From contig NZ_BAGM01000009.1 of NCBI RefSeq assembly GCF_000308855.1, positions 1-64,000 on the forward strand: DNA of 64,000 nt, given 5' to 3'. Origin of the DNA: Nocardia veterana NBRC 100344. Its GTDB lineage: Bacteria; Actinomycetota; Actinomycetes; Mycobacteriales; Mycobacteriaceae. The notes under the pieces are model-generated. The model searched no databases. It saw only the letters and a list, made by a program, of their open reading frames with translations, and was not told the origin of the DNA. Shown here piece by piece: positions 45,516 to 55,075 of this stretch; within the stretch, counting starts at the first letter, position 1; every line of letters begins with the position of its first letter. A program made the position numbers and the translations under genes.

Positions 45516-46694
45516 GTGCGCAGTGAATCCCGTCGTTCCACCGTTCCGACCTTCTACGTCATGGATGTCTGGAAGGCCGCGGCCGAACGCGCCCGCACCC
45601 ACGGCGATGTCCTGGTCCTCGCGGCCGGGCAGCCCTCCACACCGGCGCCGGTGCCGGTGTTGCGCGCCACCCGAGCCGCCCTCGACAGCGAATTGCTCGG
45701 CTACACCGAGACTTTCGGCCTCCCGGAGCTGCGGGCGGCGATCGCGGCCCATCATCGCGACACCTACGCCGTCGAGGTCGATGCCGACGACGTCGTGGTG
45801 ACGACCGGATCCTCCGGCGCCTTCACGCTGATCTTCCTGGCCGCCTTCGATGTGGGCGACACCGTGGTGGTGGCCCGCCCGGGCTATCCGGCGTATCGCA
45901 ATACCCTGACCGCGCTCGGGTGCCGGGTCGTGGAGCTGGACTGCGGGCCGCAGACCCGCTTCCAGCCGACGGTGGCGATGCTCGAGGAGTTGCCGGAACC
46001 ACCGGCGGGTCTGATCGTGGCGAGCCCCGCCAATCCCACCGGCACCATGATCGCGCCCGATGAGCTGGCCGCGCTGGCGCGCTGGTGCGACGAGCACGGC
46101 ACGTTGCTGATCTCCGACGAGATCTATCACGGCATCACCTACGCCGGTTCGGGTGGCGACACCGAACCCGTCAGCTCGGCCTGGGAGACCTCACGGGAAT
46201 CGGTGGTCGTGGGTTCGGTGTCGAAATATTTCTCGATGACCGGCTGGCGACTCGGGTGGATGCTCGCGCCCGCGCGGCTACGACCGGCGCTGCAGCGCCT
46301 GGCCTCCAATATGACGGTCTGCCCGCCGGCGATCTCGCAATTCGCCGCCACGCATGCCTTCGGTCCCGAGGCCAGATCCGAATTGGACGCGCACGTGCGC
46401 CGCTACGCGCGCAACCGGGCGTTGCTGCTCGAAGGGCTGCCCGCGCTGGGGATCACCGAGCTGGCCCCGGCCGACGGCGCCTTCTACGCCTACGCCGATA
46501 TCGGTCATCTGAGCCAGGATTCGACCGCTTGGTGCGCGGATCTGTTGGCGCACACCGGCGTCGCGCTGGCTCCCGGTATCGATTTCGACACCCGCCGCGG
46601 CCATCGCACGGTTCGTTTCTCCTTCGCCGGCGCCACCGCCGATATCGAGGAGGCGCTGGTCCGGCTGGGCCGGTATCTGGGCACCGAGCGCTGA
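45516..46694 (+). CDS. PLP-dependent aminotransferase (class I/II)
   Basis: 392 residues from GTG 45516, six bases after the -10 TACCGT (45504-45509); earlier in-frame starts precede the promoter. Fold type I: TTGSSGAFTLIF, ASPANPTGTM, SDEIYHGI, PLP-Lys237 in VGSVSKYFSMTGWRLGW, RFSFA near the C-terminus. It resembles aspartate-type aminotransferases; the amino acid is not determinable. Divergent from the M23 gene across 117 bases. Confidence 0.87.
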   Translation: MRSESRRSTVPTFYVMDVWKAAAERARTHGDVLVLAAGQPSTPAPVPVLRATRAALDSELLGYTETFGLPELRAAIAAHHRDTYAVEVDADDVVVTTGSSGAFTLIFLAAFDVGDTVVVARPGYPAYRNTLTALGCRVVELDCGPQTRFQPTVAMLEELPEPPAGLIVASPANPTGTMIAPDELAALARWCDEHGTLLISDEIYHGITYAGSGGDTEPVSSAWETSRESVVVGSVSKYFSMTGWRLGWMLAPARLRPALQRLASNMTVCPPAISQFAATHAFGPEARSELDAHVRRYARNRALLLEGLPALGITELAPADGAFYAYADIGHLSQDSTAWCADLLAHTGVALAPGIDFDTRRGHRTVRFSFAGATADIEEALVRLGRYLGTER

Positions 46695-46879
46695 ACCGAT
46701 ATCCGGGCTGGTGCACAGACTTTCCGTACCGCCCCACCGAACCGCGCGAATGCGGTACAAATGATTCGGTTGTGTGTTCAACCCCGTTTTCGAACCGGTC
46801 CCGGCTGTCCGCTCGGGCCGGATCCCGGAAATTTGCGCGGTCCGATGGTCGATGCCACAGCAACGGTTCGGCTCGGGTC

Positions 46880-46925
46880 GCACAGACGCACAGATTTGCA
46901 CAGATCGCACCGATTTGGCACGGAT
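46880..46925. promoter_or_regulatory. Five GCACNGAY repeats upstream of the TetR gene
   Basis: GCACAGAC (46880), GCACAGAT (46888), GCACAGAT (46898), GCACCGAT (46907) and GCACGGAT (46918) are spaced 8-11 bp apart, just before the TetR start at 46955. The near-helical spacing suggests an iterated protein-binding site. Confidence 0.5.
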
Positions 46926-46954
46926 GAACCGATGATGACTGGCACGATGACACG

Positions 46955-47728
46955 GTGATCACCGCGACGACCCCGAAAGGCGAAAGGCGTCGCCAAGCGT
47001 TGGTTGCGGCTGCCGCAGAGTTGCTACTCGAAGGCGGCTTCGATGCCGTGCGCCACCGTTCGGTGGCCACGCGCGCGGATTTGCCCCTGGCCTCCACGAC
47101 CTACTACTTCGAATCGCTCGAGGATCTGATCGCGCGGGCGGTGGAGTTCAGCGGGAACGCCGAACTCGAGCAGATGCGCCGGCGCATCGGTGAGGTCACC
47201 CATCGGCGGCGTGGCGCCGAGGCGACCGTCGATCTGATCGTCGATCTGATGGTCGGCACGGACGGAATCGACGAGTATGCGCGGGGGCGGTTGATCGCTC
47301 GCTACGAGCGGTCGGTGGCCTCGGCCCGGCACCCGGAACTGCGCGAGGTGCAGCTGCGCCTCCGCGCTCAGCTGGAGGAGCTGCTCGCCGACGTGCTGCG
47401 CCGGTCCGATCGCATGGTCCGCACCGACCAGTTGCGGCGGCTGGTCGCGGTGGTCGACGGGGCGGTGGTCGCGGCACTGGCCGAATCCGATCCGCAACCA
47501 CGCCGCACCGCCCGCGGGGCGCTGCTGGAACTGATCGATGTGATCGCCCCGCCGGTCCCGCAGCCGCTGGTCGCGTCGCAGCTGCCGACCGGTGCCGGGC
47601 AGCACGTGCCGGCCGCTTCCGCGCAGCAGATGTCCCCGGCCGTCGCTGCGCAGCCGCCGAGCGGGACCGTGCCGCACCCATCGCCCGCCATGCCCCAGCA
47701 ACCCGGCAGGTCGCGAACACTAGACTGA
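46955..47728 (+). CDS. TetR-family transcriptional regulator
   Basis: 257 residues from GTG 46955. Helix-turn-helix at about 15-55 (RRQALVAAAAELLLEGGFDA, VRHRSVATRADLPLASTTYYF), then a helical ligand domain to about 190. The extra 60-residue C-terminal tail is Pro/Gln/Ala-rich and low in structure. It stands before purB, like Rv0775, seven bases from it, and may be co-transcribed. Confidence 0.85.
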   Translation: MITATTPKGERRRQALVAAAAELLLEGGFDAVRHRSVATRADLPLASTTYYFESLEDLIARAVEFSGNAELEQMRRRIGEVTHRRRGAEATVDLIVDLMVGTDGIDEYARGRLIARYERSVASARHPELREVQLRLRAQLEELLADVLRRSDRMVRTDQLRRLVAVVDGAVVAALAESDPQPRRTARGALLELIDVIAPPVPQPLVASQLPTGAGQHVPAASAQQMSPAVAAQPPSGTVPHPSPAMPQQPGRSRTLD

Positions 47729-47734
47729 CTGTCC

Positions 47735-49168
47735 GTGAGTCTTGTCCCGAACGTCCTCGCCACCCGATACGCCAGCCCGCAACTGGTGCAGTTGTGGTCG
47801 CCCGAGAACAAGATCGTGCTCGAGCGCCGGTTGTGGCTCGAGGTACTACGGGCCCAGATGGAACTGGGGGCCGCCGGCACCGATGCGGTGACCGCCGATG
47901 TCATCGAGGACTACGAGCGGGTGCTGGGTGAGGTCGATCTGGCATCGATCGCCGAGCGTGAGCGCATCACCCGCCACGATGTGAAGGCGCGCATCGAGGA
48001 GTTCAACGCGCTCGCCGGCCACGAGCAGATCCACAAGGGGATGACCAGCCGGGACCTCACCGAGAACGTCGAGCAGCTGCAGATCCGGCTCTCGCTCGAG
48101 CACGTCTACGAACACGGGGTGGCGGTGGCCGCCCGGCTGGCCGAACGGGCCGCCGAATACCAGTCGCTGGTGATGGCCGGTCGTTCGCACAATGTGGCGG
48201 CGCAGGCGACCACCCTCGGTAAACGCTTCGCGAGTGCGGCCGACGAAGTGCTCATCGCGCTGACCCGGGTGCGGGAACTGATCGACCGCTATCCGCTGCG
48301 TGGAATCAAGGGCCCGATGGGCACCGCCCAGGACATGCTGGACCTGTTCGACGGCGATGCGGCCAAACTCGCCGAGCTCGAACAGAAGGTGGCCCGGCAT
48401 CTGGGGTTTTCCACCGTGTTGACCAGTGTCGGGCAGGTGTATCCGCGGTCGCTGGACCACGACGTGCTGTCGGCCCTGGTCCAATTGGGCGCGGGCCCTT
48501 CGTCGTTCGCGCACACCGTGCGATTGATGGCCGGCCACGAACTCGTCACCGAGGGCTTCCAGCCCGGTCAGGTCGGCAGCTCGGCCATGCCGCACAAGAT
48601 GAACACCCGCTCCTGTGAACGAGTCAACGGGCTACAGGTGGTTCTGCGCGGTTACGGGTCGATGGCCGCCGAACTGGCCGGTGCCCAATGGAACGAAGGC
48701 GATGTGTTCTGTTCGGTGGTGCGCCGGGTCGCACTGCCGGACGCGTTCTTCGCGATCGACGGGATGATGGAGACCTTCCTGACCGTCCTCACCGAATTCG
48801 GCGCCTATCCCGCCGTCGTCGAACGCGAACTCAACCGCTACCTGCCGTTCCTGGCCACCACCCGGATCCTGATGGCGGCCGTGCGGGCCGGGGTCGGGCG
48901 GGAGAGCGCGCACGAGGTGATCAAGGAGCACGCGGTGGCGGTCGCGCTGGCCATGCGGGAGCAGGGCCGCGAACCCGATCTGCTGGATCGCCTCGCCGCC
49001 GACGAGCGGATGCCGCTGGATCGGGCCGGTCTGGACGCCGCCCTCGCCGACCGCACCGCCTTCGTCGGCGCCGCCGAGGCCCAGGTGAGCGACGTCGTGG
49101 CGCAGGTGCAGAAACTGATCGACGCGCACCCCGAAGCCGCCCGCTACACCCCGGCGCCGATCCTGTAG
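47735..49168 (+). CDS. purB: Adenylosuccinate lyase
   Basis: 477 residues from GTG 47735, with -10 TAGACT (47721-47726) eight bases before it inside the end of the TetR gene, so it can be made from its own near-leaderless transcript. Fumarase-superfamily signature GSSAMPHKMN; also NVAAQATTLGKR and GMTSRDLTENV. It catalyses two purine steps, SAICAR to AICAR and adenylosuccinate to AMP. Confidence 0.96.
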   Translation: MSLVPNVLATRYASPQLVQLWSPENKIVLERRLWLEVLRAQMELGAAGTDAVTADVIEDYERVLGEVDLASIAERERITRHDVKARIEEFNALAGHEQIHKGMTSRDLTENVEQLQIRLSLEHVYEHGVAVAARLAERAAEYQSLVMAGRSHNVAAQATTLGKRFASAADEVLIALTRVRELIDRYPLRGIKGPMGTAQDMLDLFDGDAAKLAELEQKVARHLGFSTVLTSVGQVYPRSLDHDVLSALVQLGAGPSSFAHTVRLMAGHELVTEGFQPGQVGSSAMPHKMNTRSCERVNGLQVVLRGYGSMAAELAGAQWNEGDVFCSVVRRVALPDAFFAIDGMMETFLTVLTEFGAYPAVVERELNRYLPFLATTRILMAAVRAGVGRESAHEVIKEHAVAVALAMREQGREPDLLDRLAADERMPLDRAGLDAALADRTAFVGAAEAQVSDVVAQVQKLIDAHPEAARYTPAPIL

Positions 49169-49259
49169 CGCAGCCCGACCGATGCCGCTGTCACGGGTGA
49201 TCCGGGTGGCCCGAACGGTGCGGCGGCGCAGGCGGAATCGGCGGCTAGGGTTGGGCGAT

Positions 49260-49742
49260 ATGGATCCCTATCGAATCTTCGCCGATATCGTGGCGGGACG
49301 GGCGCCCGCGTCCAAGGTCTACGAGGACGCGGATGTGCTGGCGTTCATGGATATTCGCCCCATGACACCGGGACATCTCCTGGTGATTCCGAAGGTGCCG
49401 GCCCGGAGCCTGGCGGAGCTGGATCCGGCGGTCGGCGGCAAGCTCTTTCAGGTCGGACAGCGGTTGGCGGCGGCGCTGCGCGCGTCCGAGGTGAACTGTG
49501 ACGGCGTGAATTTCTTTCTGGCCGACGGTGTTACGGCCGGACAGGAAGTGTTCCATGTCCATCTGCACGTCATCCCGCGCACGCCCGGCGACGGCTTCGG
49601 CCTGCGGTTCCGGGCGACCACCCCGCCGCGCGCGGACCTCGACTATCTGGCCGCGTCGATTCGTGGTGCGTTACAGCGGGCGGAGCCGGAGGAGTCGGGC
49701 CCGGATGCGGTGGGGCCGGGCACCTTCGGTGCGGGCGGCTGA
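49260..49742 (+). CDS. HIT-family protein
   Basis: 160 residues from ATG 49260; -10 TAGGGT (49246-49251) lies eight bases upstream and no ribosome site is seen. Triad HVHLHVIPR, with PMTPGHLLVIPK upstream. An in-frame Arg-rich upstream extension is rejected as untranslated leader. C-terminal tail is Gly/Pro-rich. Second HIT protein in the window, at low similarity to that at 42528. Confidence 0.85.
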   Translation: MDPYRIFADIVAGRAPASKVYEDADVLAFMDIRPMTPGHLLVIPKVPARSLAELDPAVGGKLFQVGQRLAAALRASEVNCDGVNFFLADGVTAGQEVFHVHLHVIPRTPGDGFGLRFRATTPPRADLDYLAASIRGALQRAEPEESGPDAVGPGTFGAGG

Positions 49743-49769
49743 AGCCCGGGTATCGACCATTCGGTTTGC

Positions 49770-49815
49770 CGGCGAAACGCCGGTGATTCAAACACCCCCG
49801 CGGTGCTGGGGTGTG
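49770..49815. terminator. Two small hairpins between the HIT and esterase genes
   Basis: CCGGCG-AAA-CGCCGG (49770-49784) and ACACCCC with GGGGTGT (49793-49815). Neither has a T-run; together they may end the HIT transcript. Confidence 0.4.
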
Positions 49816-49860
49816 CGTTACGTTAAGTAGCACTTGTGGTGGGCTGATGGAGGTGGGGAC

Positions 49861-50817
49861 ATGCGGCGTTCATTCATTGCTGCGATTGTGCTGGCGGTCG
49901 GAGCGGGCCTCCTCGGCCCCTGGATCGGACCGCCACCCCGCGCGGCGGCCCAGGTGGTCGCACTGAACGAGATGAGCCCCACCCGCACCGCCCTGTTCAT
50001 CGATTCCCCGGCGATGGGCCGCACCGTTCAGGTGCAGGTCCTGCATCCGGCCGGGGGCGGCGCGCGGCCCTCCTACTATCTGCTCGACGGACTCGATCCC
50101 GGTGCGCAGCAGAGCACGTGGACCAACGCCACCGACGCCGAACCGTTCTTTCGTGGCAAGGACGTCAACGTCGTGCTGCCGATGGGCGGGCAGGCCGGCT
50201 ACTACACCGACTGGGAGCGCGACGATCCGCATTTCGGCCGGTACCGGTGGGAGACCTTCCTGACCCGTGAGCTGCCGCCGATCATCGACGACACCTTCGC
50301 CGGTAACGGCGTCAACGCGATCGGCGGCCTGTCGATGGGCGGGATCGCGGCCTTCGTACTGGCCGTGCGGCATCCGGAGTTGTATCGGGCGGTGGCCGGA
50401 TACAGCGCGTGCCCGGATCTGGGGCTCGCACAGGGCGCGATCATGTTCTCGATCGCCAACCGCGGCGGGAACCCGCTCAACATGTGGGGGCCGCCCGGAA
50501 GTCCGGAGTGGGGCGCGCACGATCCGGCGCTGCTGACGAACCAGCTGCGCGGCAAGACCATCTACCTGTCGACCGGCACCGGAATTCCCGGGCCGCACGA
50601 GGCCGAGATCAAACCGCAGCTGCCGGAGAACATCTTCCTCGGTGGCCCGATCGAGGCCGGGGTGGGCGTCTGCGTGACCGCCTTCGAACAGCGGCTGCGC
50701 GCGATGCGGATTCCGGCCCGGGTGGACCACAATCCGGTGGGCACCCACTCCTGGTCGTACTGGCAGGACTACCTGCACGCCTCGTGGCCGACGGTCGGCG
50801 CGGCAATCGGTGCGTGA
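49861..50817 (+). CDS. Antigen-85-like secreted mycolyltransferase/esterase
   Basis: 318 residues from ATG 49861 with GGAGG upstream. Signal peptide to about residue 30 (cleavage near RAAAQ). Alpha/beta-hydrolase esterase D/Ag85 family: LLDGLD, nucleophile Ser in GLSMGGIAAF, C-terminal THSWSYWQDYL with the His. Ag85 enzymes transfer mycolate between trehalose mycolates and arabinogalactan. Substrate preference not determinable; it stands alone. Confidence 0.87.
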   Translation: MRRSFIAAIVLAVGAGLLGPWIGPPPRAAAQVVALNEMSPTRTALFIDSPAMGRTVQVQVLHPAGGGARPSYYLLDGLDPGAQQSTWTNATDAEPFFRGKDVNVVLPMGGQAGYYTDWERDDPHFGRYRWETFLTRELPPIIDDTFAGNGVNAIGGLSMGGIAAFVLAVRHPELYRAVAGYSACPDLGLAQGAIMFSIANRGGNPLNMWGPPGSPEWGAHDPALLTNQLRGKTIYLSTGTGIPGPHEAEIKPQLPENIFLGGPIEAGVGVCVTAFEQRLRAMRIPARVDHNPVGTHSWSYWQDYLHASWPTVGAAIGA

Positions 50818-50868
50818 ACGGGCCGATGCGCGATGCGTCCGTCGCGCATCGGCCGCTCGGACCCCGGC

Positions 50869-51090
50869 TCAGGCCGAGGCGCCGGGGCGGTTGAATTCCC
50901 CGTCCTTGGCGCCGGCCACGAAGGCCCGCCACTCGCCCGGCGTGAAGATCAGAGTCGGACCGTCCGGATCCTTCGCGTTCCGCAGCCCGATATTTCCGCT
51001 GGCCAGGAATGCCACCTCGACACCGCCCTCCCCGTCACCGCTGCGCTGCCAGACCGCCCCGGGCTCGATTTCGCGATTCTTCGCTTCCAC
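50869..51090 (-). CDS. DUF397 protein
   Basis: 73 residues from GTG 51090 with GGGAG six bases upstream. Core pattern GAVWQRSGDGEGGVEVAFLASGNIGLRN and DPDGPTLIFTPGEWRAFVAGAKDGEF is the DUF397 domain. Such proteins usually follow an XRE regulator in actinobacteria, thought to act as a pair. No XRE gene is adjacent here. Confidence 0.85.
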   Translation of the reverse strand: MEAKNREIEPGAVWQRSGDGEGGVEVAFLASGNIGLRNAKDPDGPTLIFTPGEWRAFVAGAKDGEFNRPGASA

Positions 51091-51378
51091 TCCGTGCTCC
51101 CTGCATCGATGTCGATCGCCGGCCGGACCGGCCGACACTGCCGTTGACGACAGTAGGCCCTCCTCCGCCGGCGTACCGGCCCGATCGCGGCGCCGGAATG
51201 GCCGGAATCACACCGATGTCACGACCTGCGAAATGTGGTCCATGTCCGGTCGCCGCGGCAACACCGCTGGTTTACGCCGCAACCTCAGCGGAAACCCCGG
51301 ACACTGTGGCAGATATACGGCGTCGACTGGTCGAGAGATCGGGAGGGCGTGTGCTGCCGCACTGAAGGGACGACAAGG
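51091..51378. other. Gene-free region between divergent DUF397 and small Cys protein genes
   Basis: 288 bases. No frame with clear codon bias and no strong hairpin. Presumably holds the promoters of the flanking genes. Confidence 0.4.
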
Positions 51379-51603
51379 ATGGAGCACCGCATGGCACCCG
51401 TCTTCGACAGTTGCGCGGTGGTGCCCCGGCACCTCACCGTCGAGCAGGCGCACAACATCCTGCACGGCCACAGCAGCTGTCCCACCGACCAATGCCCGCG
51501 CCGTAAAGCCGCACTGTTCTTCCTGATGGAATCTCGTCGTTCGGCCCGCGGTAACGGGCGTGACCTGCGTCGGCCCGCGCCGCGCACAACCGGCCTGGGA
51601 TAG
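51379..51603 (+). CDS. Small Cys/His-containing protein, unknown
   Basis: 74 residues from ATG 51379 with GAAGGG nine bases upstream. Pattern CAVVPRHLTVEQAHNILHGHSSCPTDQC, then RRKAALFFLM. The H-x-H-x3-C-x5-C cluster could bind a metal. No family recognised. Upstream of ptrB in the same direction, 96 bases apart. Confidence 0.55.
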   Translation: MEHRMAPVFDSCAVVPRHLTVEQAHNILHGHSSCPTDQCPRRKAALFFLMESRRSARGNGRDLRRPAPRTTGLG

Positions 51604-51699
51604 GCAGGCCAATCGGATCCGGTACCCGCGCTCGCCACCGACGGCGGCGGGCGCGGGGCCTGTGCAGTGCTGTGGGTGACCGCGATTACGGTGGTCATC

Positions 51700-53874
51700 A
51701 TGGCTCTCGACAGTGGTACCGGAACCATTCAGAACGCCGGCGATCCCGCGGCGGCGGCGACCCCGCCCGTCGCGAAGAAAGTGCCGGCCGAACGCACGCA
51801 CCACGGTGACACCTTCGTCGATCCCTACGAGTGGCTGCGGGACAAGGAAGATCCCGAGGTCATCGCCTATCTCGAGGCGGAGAACGCCTATACCGAGGCG
51901 CAGACCGCCCACCTGGCGCCGCTGCGCGCGCGGATCTTCGACGAGATCAAATCCCGCACCCAGGAGACCGATCTGTCGGTTCCGGCGCGGCTGGGTGACT
52001 ACTGGTACTACTCGCGCAGCTTCGAGGGCAAACAGTACGGCGTGCACTGCCGGTGCCCCATCGCCGATCGCGACGACTGGACCCCGCCTCGGCTCGAGGT
52101 CGACGTGGAGATCCCGGGCGAGGAGATTCTGCTCGACAGCAACGTGCTCGCCGAAGGGCACGACTTCTTCGCCCTCGGCGCCTTCTCGATCAGCCACGAC
52201 GGCACGCTGCTCGCCTATTCCACCGATACCGTCGGCGACGAGCGATATGTCTTGCGGTTCAAGGATTTACGGACCGGCGAGCTGCTCGGCGACGAAATCC
52301 CGGGGACCGCGCCCGGCGCCACCTGGTCGCTGGACGGTACCCACGTGTTCTATCAGACCGTCGACGAATCCTGGCGGCCCGATACCGTGTGGCGGCACCG
52401 GCTCGGCACCGAGCCGAGTGCGGACGTCACCGTCTTCCACGAACCGGACGAGCGCTACTGGGTGAGTATCGGGGCGACCCGCTCCGAGAAATACCTGATG
52501 ATGTGGGTCGGATCCAAGATCACCAGCGAGGGCTGGATTCTCGAATCCGACAATCCGGAGGGCGAATTCCGGGTGCTGCTGCCGCGTCGCGAGGGTGTCG
52601 AGTACTCCGCCGAACATGCCGTGATCGGCGGGCGGGACCGGCTGCTGATCCTGCACAACGACGTGGTGGACGGCGTCAAGGCCGAGAACTTCGTCCTCGC
52701 CGAGGCGCCGGTGGACGATCCGGCCGCGATGTCCGTTCTGATCGGCCACCGCGACGATGTGCGGCTCGAGGATATCGACTGCTTCGCCGACCATCTGGTG
52801 CTGTCCTATCGACGGGAGGCGTTGCCGCGGGTCGCGGTCTGGCCGTTGACCGCCGACGGATACGGCGAATTGCGCGAGCTGGAATTCGGCCTGGAGCTGT
52901 TCTCGGCGGGTGTGGGATCGAACCCGGAATGGGCGCAGCCGACGCTGCGGCTGGGCGTGACCTCGTTCATCACGCCGATGCAGGTCTTCGACTACGTTCC
53001 GGCCACCGGTGAGCTGATCCTGCGCAAGCAGCAGCAGGTGCTGGGCGGCTACGACCCGGACGACTATGTGCAGCACCGGGATTGGGCGGTGGCGGCGGAC
53101 GGTACCCGGATTCCGATCTCGGTGGTGCGCCGGCGCGACAGCGAGGGCGCGGGCCCGAAACCGTTGCTGCTCTACGGCTACGGCTCGTACGAGGCCAGTA
53201 TCGATCCGGGATTCTCGGTGTCGCGGTTGTCGCTGCTGGATCGCGGCATGGTCTTCGCGGTCGCGCATGTGCGCGGTGGCGGGGAGATGGGCCGGCTCTG
53301 GTACGAGAACGGCAAGACACTCACCAAGAAGAACACCTTCACCGACTTCGTCTCCTGCGCACAGCATCTGGTCGACACCGGGGTCACCACGCCGGAGGTG
53401 ATGGTGGCCGACGGTGGAAGTGCGGGTGGTCTGCTGGTCGGTGCGGTGGCGAATCTGGCCCCGGAGTTGTTCGCGGGAATCCTCGCCAATGTGCCGTTCG
53501 TCGATCCGCTCACCTCGATCCTGGATCCGTCGCTGCCGCTGACCGTGATCGAATGGGACGAGTGGGGCAATCCGCTGGAGGACCCCGAGGTCTACGCCTA
53601 TATGAAGTCCTATTCGCCGTACGAGAACGTCGAGGCGAAGGACTACCCGGCGATCCTGGCCATCACCAGCCTCAACGACACCCGGGTGCTGTATGTCGAG
53701 CCGGCGAAGTGGATCGCGGCGCTGCGGGCCACCGCGACGGGCGACTCCCAGCTGCTGTTGAAGACCGAGATGAGTGCCGGGCACGGCGGTGTCAGCGGTC
53801 GCTACGAGAAGTGGAAGGAAGTCGCCTTCGAATACGCCTGGGTGCTCGACCGGGTCGGCCTCGGCGGCGACTGA
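51700..53874 (+). CDS. ptrB: Oligopeptidase B-type S9 serine peptidase
   Basis: 724 residues from ATG 51700, seven bases after -10 TACGGT (51687-51692), so likely leaderless. A beta-propeller domain (about 80-420) is followed by the hydrolase domain with Ser574 in DGGSAGGLLVG, the Asp region SLNDTRVLYVEPAKW and His in SAGHGG. It cuts short peptides after basic residues. The position agrees with M. tuberculosis ptrB (Rv0781/0782), where the gene is split; here it is intact. Confidence 0.92.
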   Translation: MALDSGTGTIQNAGDPAAAATPPVAKKVPAERTHHGDTFVDPYEWLRDKEDPEVIAYLEAENAYTEAQTAHLAPLRARIFDEIKSRTQETDLSVPARLGDYWYYSRSFEGKQYGVHCRCPIADRDDWTPPRLEVDVEIPGEEILLDSNVLAEGHDFFALGAFSISHDGTLLAYSTDTVGDERYVLRFKDLRTGELLGDEIPGTAPGATWSLDGTHVFYQTVDESWRPDTVWRHRLGTEPSADVTVFHEPDERYWVSIGATRSEKYLMMWVGSKITSEGWILESDNPEGEFRVLLPRREGVEYSAEHAVIGGRDRLLILHNDVVDGVKAENFVLAEAPVDDPAAMSVLIGHRDDVRLEDIDCFADHLVLSYRREALPRVAVWPLTADGYGELRELEFGLELFSAGVGSNPEWAQPTLRLGVTSFITPMQVFDYVPATGELILRKQQQVLGGYDPDDYVQHRDWAVAADGTRIPISVVRRRDSEGAGPKPLLLYGYGSYEASIDPGFSVSRLSLLDRGMVFAVAHVRGGGEMGRLWYENGKTLTKKNTFTDFVSCAQHLVDTGVTTPEVMVADGGSAGGLLVGAVANLAPELFAGILANVPFVDPLTSILDPSLPLTVIEWDEWGNPLEDPEVYAYMKSYSPYENVEAKDYPAILAITSLNDTRVLYVEPAKWIAALRATATGDSQLLLKTEMSAGHGGVSGRYEKWKEVAFEYAWVLDRVGLGGD

Positions 53875-53912
53875 CGCCGCTGCGGGTGTGGGCCGACCCG
53901 GATGGGTGATTC

Positions 53913-54209
53913 CTACGCCGCGCCGCAGCGCGCGATGGTGTCCAGCAGATACTGCCGGTCCCGGTCGCGCGCGGCGGTGTCACCGCGATAAGCGTTGTGC
54001 TGATCCATGATTCGGACGTAGGTGTCGGCGATGCGGTCCGGCGGAGCGCCGGGATCCGTGCGCCGCACCGTGTCGACGAATTCCTTCGCCGTCGCACATT
54101 GTTCGTCCGGGGTGAAGATCGGCGGTGGATCACCGGGATCGGCGTGGGCCGGGGCGGAAGCGGCGAACATCAGCGGTACCGCCAGTGCGGTGAGGAGAGC
54201 TGCTTTCAC
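53913..54209 (-). CDS. Secreted DUF732-like small protein
   Basis: 98 residues. Signal peptide (KAALLTALAVPLMFAASAPAHA), then a helical domain with two Cys (DEQCATAKEFV and the terminal IARCGAA), which can form a disulfide. The layout is that of DUF732-type mycobacterial exported proteins. Function unknown. It converges with ptrB. Confidence 0.65.
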   Translation of the reverse strand: MKAALLTALAVPLMFAASAPAHADPGDPPPIFTPDEQCATAKEFVDTVRRTDPGAPPDRIADTYVRIMDQHNAYRGDTAARDRDRQYLLDTIARCGAA

Positions 54210-54305
54210 CGGTCCGATCCTATGGCCGCGGCGGTGAGCCGGGAATTCGTCGGCCCGTCACTTCCGCTGCACTGGGCCGACATCTGCCGAGCGCACAGTG
54301 GAGGC

Positions 54306-55025
54306 ATGAGCGGCAACGACCGGGGGTTCGGGCAGCTGATCGTCTCGGTGTCGGGGATTCGGGACACCACAGTGGACCAGGCGAGCGCCTTCGCCGCGGA
54401 GATGGACCGTCGAGGGGTGCGGTTGTCGCTGCTGGTGGCGCCGCGGCTGAAAGGGAAGTACCGGCTGGCGGAGGATCCGCGCACCCAGCAGTGGTTGCGC
54501 GCGCGCCGGACCGCCGGCGATGCCATCGTCCTGCACGGTTACGACCAGGCGGCGACCAAACGCCGCCGCGCCGAATTCGCCACGCTGCCCACACACGAAG
54601 CGCGCCTGCGGCTCACCGCCGCCGATCGGGTGATGGAGCAGATCGGGCTGCGCACCCGGCTGTTCGCGGCGCCGCGCTGGACCACCTCCGACGGCGCCCT
54701 GGCCGCCCTGCCCGAGGTCGGTTTCCGGCTCGCGCTGGGCTTGACCGGCATCCACGATCTGGAACGCGATGTGGTCCAACGCTGTTGGGTGCACGGCGTC
54801 GGAGAGGGTTTCCGCGCCGAACCCTGGTGGTGCCATGCGCTGGTCATGAGCGCGGCCCGGATCGCGCGCCGCGGGGGAACCCTGCGCCTGGCCGTCTCGG
54901 CGGCGCAGCTGTCCCGGCCGGGCCCGCGCCAGGCCATGCTCGACGCGATCGACCTCGCGCTGTTCCACGAGGCCGTTCCGGACGTCTACCGCTGGGAACC
55001 GTTCCCGATCTCGAAGGCGGCCTGA
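54306..55025 (+). CDS. DUF2334 polysaccharide-deacetylase-like protein
   Basis: 239 residues from ATG 54306. Pattern QLIVSVSGIRDTTVDQASAFAAEMDRRG, IVLHGYDQ, FAAPRWTTSDGALAALPEVGF, LGLTGI. The HGYDQ and the Pro-Arg-Trp motif resemble the metal and catalytic sites of deacetylase-fold proteins. Resembles Rv0784 by position. Substrate unknown. Confidence 0.72.
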   Translation: MSGNDRGFGQLIVSVSGIRDTTVDQASAFAAEMDRRGVRLSLLVAPRLKGKYRLAEDPRTQQWLRARRTAGDAIVLHGYDQAATKRRRAEFATLPTHEARLRLTAADRVMEQIGLRTRLFAAPRWTTSDGALAALPEVGFRLALGLTGIHDLERDVVQRCWVHGVGEGFRAEPWWCHALVMSAARIARRGGTLRLAVSAAQLSRPGPRQAMLDAIDLALFHEAVPDVYRWEPFPISKAA

Positions 55026-55075
55026 GCGCTTACGGGTCGGCGGACAGCGCGAGGTCCCGAGGGTTTCGGTGTCGC

